Shown: piece by piece, positions 1-8,394 of the stretch | Position numbering within the stretch: the stretch's first letter is position 1 | Layout: each line of letters begins with the position of its first letter | Source: Cryobacterium gelidum | GTDB lineage: Bacteria; Actinomycetota; Actinomycetes; Actinomycetales; Microbacteriaceae | Direction of reading: 5' to 3' | DNA: 64,000 nt | Assembly: GCF_004403985.1 (NCBI RefSeq) | Contig: NZ_SOHL01000025.1 | Coordinates: 62,568 to 126,567 of the forward strand | Made by a program: the position numbers and the translations under genes | Notes under the pieces: generated by a model | What the model was told of the DNA's origin: nothing | Database searches by the model: none | Seen by the model: only the letters and a program-made list of their open reading frames with translations

Positions 1-668
1 ACGACCCACGAATGCGCGCCAATATTGGAATTCGCAGACGGCTGGCCCCGTTGCTCGACAATTCCCGGGCCGAGTTGGAGCTCGCCCACGCCCTGCTCTT
101 CGCCCTTCCCGGTAGTCCATTTCTCTATTACGGCGACGAGATCGGCATGGGCGACAATATCTGGTTGCCCGACCGCGACAGTTCCCGTACACCGATGCAG
201 TGGACCCCCGACCGCAACGCCGGCTTCTCCGATGCCGACCCCGGCAAGCTGTTCCTGCCGATCGTACAATCCCTTGTCTACAATTTCACGCAAACCAACG
301 TGGAATCGCAACTGGCTCAATCCGGCTCCCTCCTGCACTGGATTCGCAATGTAATTCATGTGCGCAAGGCACATCCCACCTTTGGGCTCGGCACGATCCG
401 CGTGCTGAAAACCAACCATGAATCGGTGCTGGTGTTCACCCGCAGTTATGCCGGCTCCGGATCCATGTACGGCGACCAGCCCGAAACGGTGATGTGCGTG
501 TTCAGCTTTTCGCACAACCCGGTCGCGTTCACCATTGACGATCTCGACATGGCCGGAACCCGCCTGTACGACCTGTTCGGCGGCGCCGTCTTTCCCAGTT
601 TCACCGACGAAGGCTCCCTCACCCTCACGCTGGGCGCACAGAGCTTCTACTGGCTGCACTGTGGATAA
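1..668 (+). CDS. treS: Trehalose synthase, 3' end (5' part outside window)
   Basis: Only the last ~222 residues are visible; the frame is open to the window edge and begins DPRMRANIGIRRRLAPLL, which sits inside the GH13 barrel of TreS. TreS interconverts maltose and trehalose in the cytoplasm. The segment GSPFLYYGDEIGMGDNIWL is the conserved end of the GH13 catalytic domain, followed by RTPMQW and NAGFS motifs, then a beta-rich C-terminal domain ending at TAA. There is no fused maltokinase domain at the C-terminus. With glgM and glgC about 3 kb downstream, this fits the GlgE-type pathway that builds alpha-glucan through maltose-1-phosphate (inference; glgE, pep2 and glgB would lie to the left). 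Confidence 0.9.
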   Translation, partial: DPRMRANIGIRRRLAPLLDNSRAELELAHALLFALPGSPFLYYGDEIGMGDNIWLPDRDSSRTPMQWTPDRNAGFSDADPGKLFLPIVQSLVYNFTQTNVESQLAQSGSLLHWIRNVIHVRKAHPTFGLGTIRVLKTNHESVLVFTRSYAGSGSMYGDQPETVMCVFSFSHNPVAFTIDDLDMAGTRLYDLFGGAVFPSFTDEGSLTLTLGAQSFYWLHCG

Positions 669-799
669 ACCGTCAGCGATCAACAGCCGGCCGTGGCGAC
701 GACGATTGGGGAATCTGCAAGAACTCTTCTGTGCGGCCGCCCACCGCACGTATTCTTGAGCTAGGCAAGCTATCGCCAGGGTCTGGAGGACGGTCGATC

Positions 800-1492
800 G
801 TGGCTAGATGTTCGAGTTCAGACGTTGGAGTCGAAGACACGGCCGTGTGCGCCCGTTTTCTCGATGAACTACCGGTGACCGGTGCCGCGGTATCAGTTTT
901 CGGCGGGGCCGTCACCGAAACGGTCGTCTGCGCCACCGACGAGCTCGCCGCTCGCCTCGATGAATTGCAGTTCGATCTCGGCGAGGGCCCCCGTTGGCAA
1001 GCGGCCCGCACCCGCCTTCCCGTTCTGGAAGCGCATGTTCGCGAGGTCGCGCATCCGCTCTGGCCGATCTTCCACACGGCATTGATGGACACCGAGGTCG
1101 CAGCGCTCTACGTTTTTCCACTCACGCTCGGCGCGATCGATGTCGGAATGGTCGAACTGTACAGCACGACCCCGGGGGTGCTCGATCACACAGATCGGGC
1201 GCAGGCACTGGTGTTGGCCAACCAGGCCGCGTGGAAACTACTGGATCGATTGCTCCGGGTGCAGGAATCCGCCGTCAATGGATCAGCAGAGACAGAGACG
1301 ACAGCGTCGGCATCTCCGCTCTCGCGGCGAGAAATTCACCAGGCAACAGGAATGGTGCTGGTGCAGATGAACGTCACACCGACGGAGGCTCTGCTGCTCC
1401 TGCGCGCGCACGCGTTCTCGCACGGAAAATCGGTGCGCGCCATCGCGGGTGACGTGGTCGCGCGGCGACTGCAATTCACCCCGGACACCTGA
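800..1492 (+). CDS. GAF and ANTAR domain-containing regulator
   Basis: About 230 aa from a GTG at 800, chosen because GGAGGA (785-790) lies 9 nt upstream; an in-frame start at 731 has no such site. Residues ~10-150 resemble a GAF sensor domain (the DLGEGPRWQAARTRLP stretch is typical of this actinobacterial group). Residues ~175-222 form an ANTAR RNA-binding domain (HQATGMVLVQMNV...EALLLLRAHA). ANTAR proteins usually bind paired-hairpin RNA and act as antiterminators. The ligand and target RNA are unknown. A TATTCT at 751-756 could be its -10. It stands alone, unlinked to a kinase. Confidence 0.85.
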   Translation: MARCSSSDVGVEDTAVCARFLDELPVTGAAVSVFGGAVTETVVCATDELAARLDELQFDLGEGPRWQAARTRLPVLEAHVREVAHPLWPIFHTALMDTEVAALYVFPLTLGAIDVGMVELYSTTPGVLDHTDRAQALVLANQAAWKLLDRLLRVQESAVNGSAETETTASASPLSRREIHQATGMVLVQMNVTPTEALLLLRAHAFSHGKSVRAIAGDVVARRLQFTPDT

Positions 1493-1633
1493 ACGGGCAC
1501 AGGGCAGCAGCGCCCAAGTGAGCGCGGTCGACATGGACGAAGCGTTGACACGACCGCGAGCGATGCCCGGGTGCACCACCACACCGTGCGCGAGAGTGCT
1601 GAAAACGACATCGGCCCATCACGCTCTGATGCT

Positions 1634-1704
1634 GCCCGGCATGGCTGCTGCCCGGCATGGCTGCTGCCGGGCATGGCTGCTGTCCGGCATGGCTGCTGTC
1701 GGGC
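1634..1704. repeat. 16-bp tandem repeat, about 4.5 copies
   Basis: The core ATGGCTGCTG recurs at 1641, 1657, 1673 and 1689, an exact 16-bp period, with GCCCGGC or a one-base variant between copies and a partial copy before the first. The array lies in the 256-nt gap between the GAF-ANTAR gene and the exonuclease and ends about 32 nt before the exonuclease -10 element. A 16-bp unit does not keep reading frame, so it is probably non-coding. Confidence 0.85.
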
Positions 1705-1736
1705 CGATGCAGCGGATGCGTGTCGGTGGTCGCCCC

Positions 1737-1742
1737 TAGGCT
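1737..1742 (+). promoter_or_regulatory. -10 element TAGGCT, leaderless exonuclease promoter
   Basis: TAGGCT, then 6 nt, then ATG at 1749. No purine-rich ribosome-binding site fits between, so the transcript probably starts at the start codon. Confidence 0.6.
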
Positions 1743-1748
1743 GGAAGT

Positions 1749-2435
1749 ATGAGCACCTGGAGCGATCACCTCGCCGTATTCGACCTTGAAACTACCGGTA
1801 TTGACGTGGAGACCTGCCGCATCGTGTCAGCCACTGTCGCCGTTCTTGACCACAACGGCACTGCCGTCGAGCGCATCGATTGGCTGGTCGATCCGGGCGT
1901 CGACATTCCGGCCGGTGCTACCAGCGTGCACGGCATCACGACCGAGCATGCCGTGGAGCACGGCCGGGTCGCGGCTGAGGCGGTGGCCGAGATCGTCACG
2001 GCGCTACGCGGGCACCTGAGCAACGGGCTGCCTATCGTGGCCTACAACGCCCCCTATGACCTCACCCTGCTGGACCGTGAAGCCCTGCGCTACGGCATCG
2101 CCCCGTTGATCTCCCCGAGTCCGGTCGTCGATCCCCTGGTCATCGACAAGGCCGTCGACAAGTATCGCAAGGGCAAGCGCACCCTCGAGGTCACGAGTGC
2201 CTACTATGGAGTCGCCCTCGATGATGCCCACGATGCCGGAGCCGACGCGATCGCGGCCGGTCGAGTCGCGCAGGCGATCCACCGGGCGCACGAAGACGCT
2301 CTGCCAGCTACTCTCGACGAGATGCATGCCCTTCAGGTCACCTGGTATCGCCAGCAAGCCGAAAGCTTCCAGGAATATATGCGGCGCGGTCGCGATCCCG
2401 AATTTCTGGCCGACACCGCCTGGCCGCAGCGCTGA
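1749..2435 (+). CDS. DnaQ-like 3'-5' exonuclease
   Basis: 228-aa DEDDh-family exonuclease. Motif I is FDLETTG (D12, E14), motif II NAPYDLTLL (D104) and motif III HDAGADA (H161, D166), so all catalytic acids are present. It resembles stand-alone actinobacterial proteins annotated as DNA polymerase III epsilon-like exonuclease; there is no BRCT or helicase extension. It probably trims DNA 3' ends in proofreading or repair, but the exact role is not shown by sequence. It is a single gene with a probable leaderless promoter and converges with rpmE2 on a shared terminator. Confidence 0.88.
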   Translation: MSTWSDHLAVFDLETTGIDVETCRIVSATVAVLDHNGTAVERIDWLVDPGVDIPAGATSVHGITTEHAVEHGRVAAEAVAEIVTALRGHLSNGLPIVAYNAPYDLTLLDREALRYGIAPLISPSPVVDPLVIDKAVDKYRKGKRTLEVTSAYYGVALDDAHDAGADAIAAGRVAQAIHRAHEDALPATLDEMHALQVTWYRQQAESFQEYMRRGRDPEFLADTAWPQR

Positions 2436-2454
2436 CGATCCACCTCCTTGTGAC

Positions 2455-2489
2455 AAAAAAAGCGACCAGCCGGAGCTGGTCGCTTTTTC
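2455..2489. terminator. Bidirectional rho-independent terminator
   Basis: Perfect 10-bp stem AGCGACCAGC / GCTGGTCGCT with a CGGA loop, flanked by a run of A on the left and T on the right. It serves both the exonuclease (+) and rpmE2 (-). Confidence 0.9.
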
Positions 2490-2503
2490 GTGTGAACCTA
2501 GTG

Positions 2504-2755
2504 CTATTTGCCGAAGCCCTTGTAGCGCGAGTTGAACTTTTCAACGCGGCCGGCGGAGTCCATGATGCGCTGCTTGCCCGTGTAGAACGGGTGCGATTCG
2601 GAGGAGATTTCCACATCGATGACCGGGTACGTGGTTCCGTCTTCCCACTCGATGGTCTTTTTGCTCGAGACGGTGGACCGAGTCAGGAAGGTCGCACCGG
2701 AGGCCAGGTCGCGAAACACGACGGCAGTGTACTCGGGGTGAATGTCAGACTTCAT
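2504..2755 (-). CDS. rpmE2: 50S ribosomal protein L31 type B
   Basis: 83 aa starting MKSDIHPEY. The ATG at 2755 is preferred over an ATG six codons upstream because AAGGAAA lies 5 nt before it and the length matches the family. The protein has no cysteine, so it is the zinc-independent type B form, which in many bacteria replaces the zinc-binding L31 when zinc is scarce. Whether a type A copy exists elsewhere cannot be seen. The neighbours are unrelated, and no Zur-type box was obvious in the ~150 nt upstream, although a weak one could be missed. Confidence 0.95.
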   Translation of the reverse strand: MKSDIHPEYTAVVFRDLASGATFLTRSTVSSKKTIEWEDGTTYPVIDVEISSESHPFYTGKQRIMDSAGRVEKFNSRYKGFGK

Positions 2756-2904
2756 GTGGATTTCCTTATGCACTTCTGGTGAACAGACTTGTAACTGGTC
2801 ACAGTGCTGTTCGATTATTGGGCCCGCCGTCTACGACGACACGCGAATGGCCTATTGGCCAGTCCCTCACTTTAGCAGAGAACCGCGTTGTGGGAACGCC
2901 CGGC

Positions 2905-3687
2905 TCAGAGCGCGCGTGCTGAGTAGCGGCCGTCGGTCTCGGTGACTTCCACGTTCAGACCAAAAGTTTCGCTGAGGGCTTCGGCGGTCAGTGCCTCACC
3001 GATCGGGCCAGCCGCGACGACCTTGCCGCCTGACAGCAACAGAACGTGGGTGAACCCGATCGGAATCTCTTCAACGTGGTGGGTGACCATGATGATGGCC
3101 GGCGAGTTGGGTTCTTGCGCGTAACCGCTGAGCAGCTGCAGCAGGGACTCCCTGGCGCCGAGATCGAGGCTCGCAGCGGGCTCGTCGAGCAGCAGAATCT
3201 CCGGGTCGGTCATGACCGAGCGGGCGATCTGCACCCGCTTCTGCTCGCCGTCGCTCAGGGTGCCGAACTTGCGGTCGGCGAGGTGGTCGAGCTTCCATTC
3301 CTGCAGCACACGCTGGGCTCGGCGCTCATCAATGGTCTCGTATTCTTCGTTCCACCGGCCGGTGACCGAATACGCCGCGGTCATGACCACGTCAAGGACC
3401 TTCTCCTGGCCGGGAACCTTGCGGGCCATGGCGGTCGAGGCGAACCCGATTCGGGGTCGCAGTTCGAAGACATCCGTTCCGCCGAGCGTCTCCTCGAGAA
3501 CGTCAGCCAGACCGGTCGACGGGTGCATGAAGGCCGCGGCGATCTGCAGCAGGGTGGTCTTGCCGGCACCGTTCGGGCCGAGGATAACCCACCGTTGGTC
3601 GCCGGCGACGCTCCAATTCACTGAGTCGAGGATGGTGCTACCACCCCGAACGACGGAGACGTCGGTGAAATGCAAAACGTTGGCCAT
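2905..3687 (-). CDS. ABC transporter ATP-binding protein
   Basis: 260-aa stand-alone ATPase. Walker A is GPNGAGKTT (37-45), the signature is LSDGEQKRV (144-152, a D replacing the usual G), Walker B is ILLLDEP (D168, E169) and the H-loop is THH (~203). The C-terminal ~40 residues follow the ATPase core. It resembles the single-domain YlmA/ModF-like ATPases found without a permease; no membrane partner is adjacent and the substrate is unknown. It starts at ATG 3687 directly after a TANNNT element. Confidence 0.85.
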   Translation of the reverse strand: MANVLHFTDVSVVRGGSTILDSVNWSVAGDQRWVILGPNGAGKTTLLQIAAAFMHPSTGLADVLEETLGGTDVFELRPRIGFASTAMARKVPGQEKVLDVVMTAAYSVTGRWNEEYETIDERRAQRVLQEWKLDHLADRKFGTLSDGEQKRVQIARSVMTDPEILLLDEPAASLDLGARESLLQLLSGYAQEPNSPAIIMVTHHVEEIPIGFTHVLLLSGGKVVAAGPIGEALTAEALSETFGLNVEVTETDGRYSARAL

Positions 3688-3693
3688 ACCCCC

Positions 3694-3699
3694 ATGTTA
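3694..3699 (-). promoter_or_regulatory. -10 element TAACAT, leaderless ABC ATPase promoter
   Basis: On the minus strand TAACAT, then GGGGGT (6 nt), then ATG at 3687. Confidence 0.5.
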
Positions 3700-3723
3700 T
3701 CGGGCGGGGCCAGTGGCGAAGGA

Positions 3724-3754
3724 CGTCGGGCTCGTCGCGGCGACGGGCCCGACG
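3724..3754. terminator. Long GC-rich hairpin downstream of glycogen synthase
   Basis: Outer stem CGTCGGGC/GCCCGACG and inner stem CGTCGC/GCGACG with a very short loop. It lies just past the glgM stop codon on the minus strand. There is no T-run, so it is a possible factor-assisted terminator or RNA-stabilising hairpin. Confidence 0.5.
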
Positions 3755-3755
3755 C

Positions 3756-3803
3756 ACTCACTGGACGGTCAGAGCCCCGACGAACTCACTCGACGATCAG
3801 AGC
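3756..3803. repeat. 20-bp direct repeat overlapping the glgM 3' end
   Basis: Two copies of ACTCACTSGACGRTCAGAGC at 3756-3775 and 3784-3803 differ at two positions, with a 28-bp period. The second copy covers the glgM stop codon, which suggests a small local duplication of the gene's tail. Confidence 0.75.
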
Positions 3804-4978
3804 AGGGACGCGTAGATCTCTCGCGTGCGGGTGGCAACCTGGCTCCAGCCGAACTCATGCTCGGCGCGCACTCGACCAGCACGCCCCATTTCGGCGGCGC
3901 GGGTCGGATCGCTCACCACCTCGGTGAGAATGCGGGCCAGGTCGGCGACGAACTGATCTGGATGCAACGGGGTACCCGTGCCGTCGGTGAGTTGCTCAAT
4001 CGGCACCAGGCGCCCCGTCTCGCCATCGGCGACGACCTCGGGTATGCCGCCGGTGGCGGTCCCGACGACGGCCAGGCCACAGGCCATGGCTTCGAGGTTG
4101 ACGATGCCGAGGGGTTCGTAAATGGACGGGCAGACGAAGACAGTGCCGTGGGTGAGCACCGCGGCAAGCTCGGGCTGAGCGAGTAGCCGGTTGATCCAGA
4201 CCACTCCGGAGCGTTCTCGTTGCAGCGCCTCGACTCCGGCCGTCACTTCCGCCATGATGCCGGGAGTGTCGGGAGCGCCCGCGCACAGCACGAGTTGCAC
4301 CTCGGGCGGCAGCAAGGCGGCGGCGCGCAGCAGATACGGCAACCCCTTCTGCCGCGTGATGCGGCCGACGAAGACGACGGACGGCCGGTCGGGGTCGATT
4401 CCCAGCCCACGCACGAAGTCGCCGTCGAGACGGGGCTTCCAGCGGTCGAGGTCGATGCCGTTGTACACCGTGTGCACCCGACTATCGTCGAGCTCGGGGT
4501 AGCTGCGCAGGATGTCGCGGCGCATTCCGTCGCTGACGGCGATCACGGCATCCGCTGCCTCGAAAGCCGTTCTCTCGATCCAGCTGGACACGCGATAGCC
4601 GCCGCCCAGCTGCTCGGCCTTCCACGGCCGCAAGGGTTCGAGGCTGTGTGCCGTGACGACGTGCGGAATTCCGTGCAGCATCTTCGCCAGGTGCCCGGCC
4701 GCGTTGGCGTACCAGGTGTGTGAGTGCACCAGATCGGCACCAGCGGCGTCCTGCGCCATCTGCAGGTCAACACCGAGAGTGCTCAGAGTCGCGTTGGCGT
4801 CGGCCAATTGCGCGGGCACCTCGTAGGCGAAAGTGTCGGCATCCGGGCGGGGCGCGCCGAAGCACCGCACTGACACGTCAATGTGTTCGCGAAGCGCACG
4901 CACGAGCTCCGTGACGTGCACGCCCGCTCCCCCGTAAACCTCCGGTGGGTATTCCTTGGTCATCAGATCCACTCGCAT
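3797..4978 (-). CDS. glgA: GT4 glycogen synthase, GlgM/actinobacterial GlgA type
   Basis: 393 aa from ATG 4978 ([19 protein letters not shown]). An ATG 11 codons upstream lacks family similarity and lies upstream of the -10. N-terminal Rossmann half with [15 protein letters not shown]-terminal half with [12 protein letters not shown] and the donor-site motif [11 protein letters not shown]. In actinobacteria this GT4 enzyme uses ADP-glucose; in mycobacteria the homologue makes maltose-1-phosphate and is renamed GlgM (established for mycobacteria, inferred here). It is divergent from glgC, which makes its donor substrate, the same pairing as in Mycobacterium. Confidence 0.92.
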   Translation of the reverse strand: MRVDLMTKEYPPEVYGGAGVHVTELVRALREHIDVSVRCFGAPRPDADTFAYEVPAQLADANATLSTLGVDLQMAQDAAGADLVHSHTWYANAAGHLAKMLHGIPHVVTAHSLEPLRPWKAEQLGGGYRVSSWIERTAFEAADAVIAVSDGMRRDILRSYPELDDSRVHTVYNGIDLDRWKPRLDGDFVRGLGIDPDRPSVVFVGRITRQKGLPYLLRAAALLPPEVQLVLCAGAPDTPGIMAEVTAGVEALQRERSGVVWINRLLAQPELAAVLTHGTVFVCPSIYEPLGIVNLEAMACGLAVVGTATGGIPEVVADGETGRLVPIEQLTDGTGTPLHPDQFVADLARILTEVVSDPTRAAEMGRAGRVRAEHEFGWSQVATRTREIYASLL

Positions 4979-4984
4979 GGAGCA

Positions 4985-4990
4985 AAGGTA
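4985..4990 (-). promoter_or_regulatory. -10 element TACCTT, leaderless glgM promoter
   Basis: On the minus strand TACCTT, then TGCTCC, then ATG at 4978. It faces the glgC promoter across an intergenic region of 80 nt. Confidence 0.55.
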
Positions 4991-5046
4991 GCGCAGCGCA
5001 GGACGACGCACACTCCGTCGTGTTCGTTGACCTGCCCGCTTGGCCC

Positions 5047-5052
5047 TACTCT
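5047..5052 (+). promoter_or_regulatory. -10 element TACTCT, leaderless glgC promoter
   Basis: TACTCT, then GTACAC, then ATG at 5059. A TTGACC at 5027-5032 is upstream but only 14 bp away, short for a -35 box. Confidence 0.55.
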
Positions 5053-5058
5053 GTACAC

Positions 5059-6303
5059 ATGAAGGCCAAGAAGATCTTTGGAATCGTCCTCGCCGGTGGT
5101 GAGGGAAAACGGCTCATGCCACTGACCGAGGACCGGGCTAAGCCCGCCGTCCCCTTTGGCGGGCATTACCGCCTGGTGGATTTCGCCCTGTCCAACCTGA
5201 TCAATTCGGGCGTCACCCAGGTCGTGGTGTTGACTCAGTACAAGTCACACAGCCTCGACCGTCACGTCTCTCAGACCTGGCATGTCTCCGGTGGATTGTT
5301 CAATTCGTACATCGCCTCGGTGCCGGCCCAGCAGCGGCTTGGCAAGCGCTGGTTCAGCGGGTCGGCCGACGCCATTCTGCAGAGCCTCAACCTCATCCAC
5401 GACGAGAAACCTGACATTGTTGTCGTCGTTGGCGCTGACCACGTCTACCGCATGGATTTCAGTCAGATGATTGATGCCCACATCGCGTCCGGTCTGTCTG
5501 CGACGATCGCGGCGATTCGGCAGCCCATCGGTCTGGCCGACCAGTTCGGCGTCATCGAAGTGGATGCCGCCACACCGGATCGGATCTCCGACTTTCGGGA
5601 GAAGCCCAAGGATGCCGTTGGACTTGCCGACGCCCCGCACGAGGTGTTCGCCTCGATGGGTAACTATGTTTTCAACACCGACGCCTTGATCGAGGCGGTG
5701 CTGCGCGATGGTGAGCGTACCGACTCGAGCCACGACATGGGGGGCGATATCATTCCCGATTTCGTCTCCCGAGGTGACGCGGGCGTCTATGACCTGCAGC
5801 GCAATGAGGTGCCAGGGTCGACCGATCGCGACCGGTATTACTGGCGCGACGTGGGAACGATTGATTCGTTCTTCGAGGCGCACCAGGATCTCATCTCAGC
5901 GCTGCCGGTGTTCAACCTGTACAACCACCAATGGCCGATCTTCAGCATGCAGCTGAACTCTCCGCCGGCGAAGTTCGTGCGCGACGCTCAAGGCGCGCTC
6001 GGCACCATGATCGACTCGATCGTCTCCCTGGGCTGCGTCATCTCCGGCGCGCACATCGAGCGCAGTGTACTCGGGCCATGGACGTCGATCGGGTCAGCCT
6101 GCGAGGTCGTTGACTCGATCGTGTTCGACCGGGTGCAGATTTGCGCGGGAGCCGTCGTGCGTCGTGCCATCCTCGACAAGGAAGTGGTCGTCGAGGCTGG
6201 TGCCACTGTCGGTGTGGACCGCGATCGCGACCTCGCTCGCGGCTTTAGTGTCACCGAATCCGGCATCACCGTCGTCGGTAAGGGCGTGCGCGTTACTCCG
6301 TGA
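5059..6303 (+). CDS. glgC: Glucose-1-phosphate adenylyltransferase
   Basis: 414 aa from ATG 5059, matching the family length; in-frame codons back to 4945 would reach into the promoter and glgM. It makes ADP-glucose from glucose-1-phosphate and ATP, the committed step of glycogen synthesis. The nucleotidyltransferase motif [11 protein letters not shown] is at residues 13-23, [10 protein letters not shown] follows, SMGNYVFN is in the middle, and a left-handed beta-helix C-terminal domain ([12 protein letters not shown]) probably forms the allosteric region. The stop codon overlaps the serB start. Confidence 0.96.
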   Translation: MKAKKIFGIVLAGGEGKRLMPLTEDRAKPAVPFGGHYRLVDFALSNLINSGVTQVVVLTQYKSHSLDRHVSQTWHVSGGLFNSYIASVPAQQRLGKRWFSGSADAILQSLNLIHDEKPDIVVVVGADHVYRMDFSQMIDAHIASGLSATIAAIRQPIGLADQFGVIEVDAATPDRISDFREKPKDAVGLADAPHEVFASMGNYVFNTDALIEAVLRDGERTDSSHDMGGDIIPDFVSRGDAGVYDLQRNEVPGSTDRDRYYWRDVGTIDSFFEAHQDLISALPVFNLYNHQWPIFSMQLNSPPAKFVRDAQGALGTMIDSIVSLGCVISGAHIERSVLGPWTSIGSACEVVDSIVFDRVQICAGAVVRRAILDKEVVVEAGATVGVDRDRDLARGFSVTESGITVVGKGVRVTP

Positions 6304-6953
6304 TCCGTACCACTACACCACGCTTTCTCGTCGTGCTCGACGCGGACTCCACGCTGATCCAAGACGAGGTGATCGATCTTCTGGCGGATGCCGCCGGCTC
6401 ACGCGACCTCGTCGCCGAGGTGACCGAACGTGCCATGCGCGGTGAGCTCGATTTTGCCGACAGCCTGCGCGCGCGGGTGTCGACCCTGGCGGGACTGCCG
6501 GACAGCGTCTTCGCCGAGGTGGGGCGACGGATCCGCCCGACCGAGGGGGTCCACGAGCTGATCGCCGGTATCCACGCCGGCGGGGGCATCGTGGGCGTTG
6601 TGTCCGGCGGCTTCCACGAGTTGCTCGACCCCCTCGCGGCCCAGCTCGGTGTGGACCACTGGCGGGCCAACCGACTCGAAGTTGAAGCCGGCTACCTGAC
6701 CGGTCGCGTACTCGGACCAATTATCGACGCCGAAGCGAAAGCTGTCGCGCTGCGCGAATGGGCGGCGCTCGAACACATCCCCGACGCTCAGACGATCGCA
6801 GTCGGCGACGGTGCGAACGACCTGCGGATGATGGATGCGGCCGCGCTTTCCGTGGCGTTCAATGCCAAACTACGGGTGAAGCGTGAGGCCGACCTCGTCA
6901 TCGATCACTGCGACCTGAGCCAGGTTCTGCCGCTCATCGGCCTCCGCGGCTGA
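6300..6953 (+). CDS. serB: Phosphoserine phosphatase
   Basis: 217 aa, starting at a GTG that overlaps the glgC stop (GTGA), so translation is probably coupled. HAD-superfamily motif I is LDADSTLI (D14 nucleophile, D16 acid); SGGF supplies the motif II Ser, and [11 protein letters not shown] is motif IV. The substrate call follows the whole-length SerB pattern with no N-terminal ACT domain. It hydrolyses phosphoserine in serine synthesis. Its link to glgC is positional; no metabolic connection is evident. Confidence 0.9.
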   Translation: MIRTTTPRFLVVLDADSTLIQDEVIDLLADAAGSRDLVAEVTERAMRGELDFADSLRARVSTLAGLPDSVFAEVGRRIRPTEGVHELIAGIHAGGGIVGVVSGGFHELLDPLAAQLGVDHWRANRLEVEAGYLTGRVLGPIIDAEAKAVALREWAALEHIPDAQTIAVGDGANDLRMMDAAALSVAFNAKLRVKREADLVIDHCDLSQVLPLIGLRG

Positions 6954-6988
6954 ACGGCAGCCCAACCGGCCCCATTTCGGGAGACGCT

Positions 6989-7699
6989 CTAATGCCCCAT
7001 GCCCAGACCGCCGTCGACGGGGATGACCGCGCCAGAGATGTATGCCGCGTCGTCGCCGGCCAGCCAGGTCACCACGCGTGCAACCTCTGAGGAAGTCGCG
7101 AAGCGCCCGGCCGGGATGCTGCGTTTATAGTCAGCTTGTTGGGTTTCAGGCAAGGCCGCGGTCATGTCCGTTTCAATGAAGCCTGGGGCGACGACGTTCG
7201 CGGTGATGCCCCGCGCGCCGAGTTCGCGAGTGACAGAACGCGCCAGGCCGACCAGGCCGCTCTTCGAGGCCGAGTAGTTCACCTGACCGGCAGATCCGTA
7301 GAGCCCGACGACGCTCGAGATGAGCACGATGCGCCCGAATCTGGCCTTGAGCATTCCCTTGCTGGCACGTTTGACTACGCGAAACGCGCCGCTCAGGTTG
7401 GTATCGATGACCGAGGTGAAATCGTCGTCCGACATGCGCATCAACAGCATGTCGCGGGTAATGCCAGCGTTCGCAACGACGACTTCCACCGGGCCGTACG
7501 TCGCTTCGATCTCGGTGAATGCGGCGTCGATGGATGCCGCGTCGGTCACATCGGCGCGCACGGTGAGACTTCCAGACGGCCCGTGCCCGGAGCGGGAGGT
7601 CACGGCGACGCGGTGTCCCTGGGCGAGGAATTCCTCCGCGATGGCGAAACCGATCCCGCGATTGCCGCCGGTGATGAGCACTGTTCGAGCCGTAGTCAT
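6989..7699 (-). CDS. fabG: 3-oxoacyl-ACP reductase FabG-type SDR
   Basis: 236 aa from ATG 7699, preceded by AGGAAATCC; the open frame extends 100 codons further upstream but without similarity. Cofactor loop TGGNRGIG (10-17), NAG (77-79), and the catalytic set N101, S129, Y142 and K146 in NYSASK. Short-chain reductases of this type reduce 3-oxoacyl-ACP in fatty acid synthesis, and the closest recognisable relatives are the actinobacterial FabG/MabA group. There is no FAS-II neighbour, so a different beta-keto substrate is possible. It diverges from the DUF3099 gene. Confidence 0.85.
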   Translation of the reverse strand: MTTARTVLITGGNRGIGFAIAEEFLAQGHRVAVTSRSGHGPSGSLTVRADVTDAASIDAAFTEIEATYGPVEVVVANAGITRDMLLMRMSDDDFTSVIDTNLSGAFRVVKRASKGMLKARFGRIVLISSVVGLYGSAGQVNYSASKSGLVGLARSVTRELGARGITANVVAPGFIETDMTAALPETQQADYKRSIPAGRFATSSEVARVVTWLAGDDAAYISGAVIPVDGGLGMGH

Positions 7700-7805
7700 G
7701 GATTTCCTGTTCTGCTGCTTATTCGGGTCTGGAGACTGCGGCCGGGGCCATAAAACACCCGGCAGATTCAAGTTTAAGGCGTGCAAGAATGCCGCCATGC
7801 CAGCG

Positions 7806-7811
7806 TAGGCT
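7806..7811 (+). promoter_or_regulatory. Possible -10 TAGGCT for the DUF3099-SURF1 operon
   Basis: The same TAGGCT hexamer as at several leaderless genes here, but about 42 nt before the ATG at 7854, giving a leader of roughly 36 nt. Confidence 0.35.
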
Positions 7812-7853
7812 TGGTGAGACGGATTTTCCGCCGCTGACGAATCCGTTGGACCT

Positions 7854-8129
7854 ATGAAGAAACAGTCGATCACTTCGCTCCCCGTCTCGGACGAGATCGA
7901 GCGACGCAACCGGATGATCAAGTATTCGATCGCGATGGCCGTGCGTATCGTCTGCATCGTGCTCTTGCTGTTCGTGCAGGGATGGTGGCTCGTGCTCTGC
8001 GCCATTGGTGCAATCGTGCTGCCGTACTTCGCCGTAGTGGTAGCAAACGTGAAGATTGCGCCGCGCGGAGGCGAGGTTCTGCGACCGGGCGGCCTGGAGA
8101 TTTATCAGAACGACGACGGAGCCAAGTGA
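7854..8129 (+). CDS. DUF3099 small membrane protein
   Basis: 91 aa starting MKKQSITSLPVS. Two hydrophobic segments are visible, about residues 24-45 and 47-65 (SIAMAVRIVCIVLLLF and VLCAIGAIVLPYFAVV), with a polar C-terminal tail. This is the DUF3099 pattern, an actinobacterial family of unknown function. It is first in a tight three-gene run with a small Cys protein and a SURF1 protein, so a role in the membrane or the respiratory chain is a reasonable guess but not shown. Confidence 0.85.
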   Translation: MKKQSITSLPVSDEIERRNRMIKYSIAMAVRIVCIVLLLFVQGWWLVLCAIGAIVLPYFAVVVANVKIAPRGGEVLRPGGLEIYQNDDGAK

Positions 8130-8154
8130 GGGCTCAAGCGCTGGGGCGAGTTCG

Positions 8155-8394
8155 TTGATCGGACTGGGACGTGCCTTGGAAGAAACAACCTGCTCGCGGG
8201 CGGACTGCCGGAATACGGGGAGCTGGCGGCTGGACTGGCGCAACCCGCGCATCCACTCGATCGATCGCGTGAAAACCTGGCTGGCCTGCGACGAACACGT
8301 TGATTACCTGCGGGACTTTCTGGCCGCGCGTGATTTTCCCCTAGTGGTACGTGCGCTGGATTCCGCGCCGGAGCCGAAAGGGGACGCGCGATGA
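8155..8394 (+). CDS. Small Cys-motif protein of unknown function
   Basis: 79 aa if it begins at TTG 8155 (weak GGGGCGAG upstream); the frame is open further upstream but overlaps DUF3099 there. Contains CSRADC and, about 35 residues later, LACDEH, a spacing that could hold a zinc ion. WRLDWRNPRIHSIDRVKTW is the conserved core. I recall similar actinobacterial proteins being labelled acetone carboxylase, a name this short sequence does not support. Its stop overlaps the SURF1 start (ATGATG), implying coupled translation. Confidence 0.7.
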   Translation: MIGLGRALEETTCSRADCRNTGSWRLDWRNPRIHSIDRVKTWLACDEHVDYLRDFLAARDFPLVVRALDSAPEPKGDAR

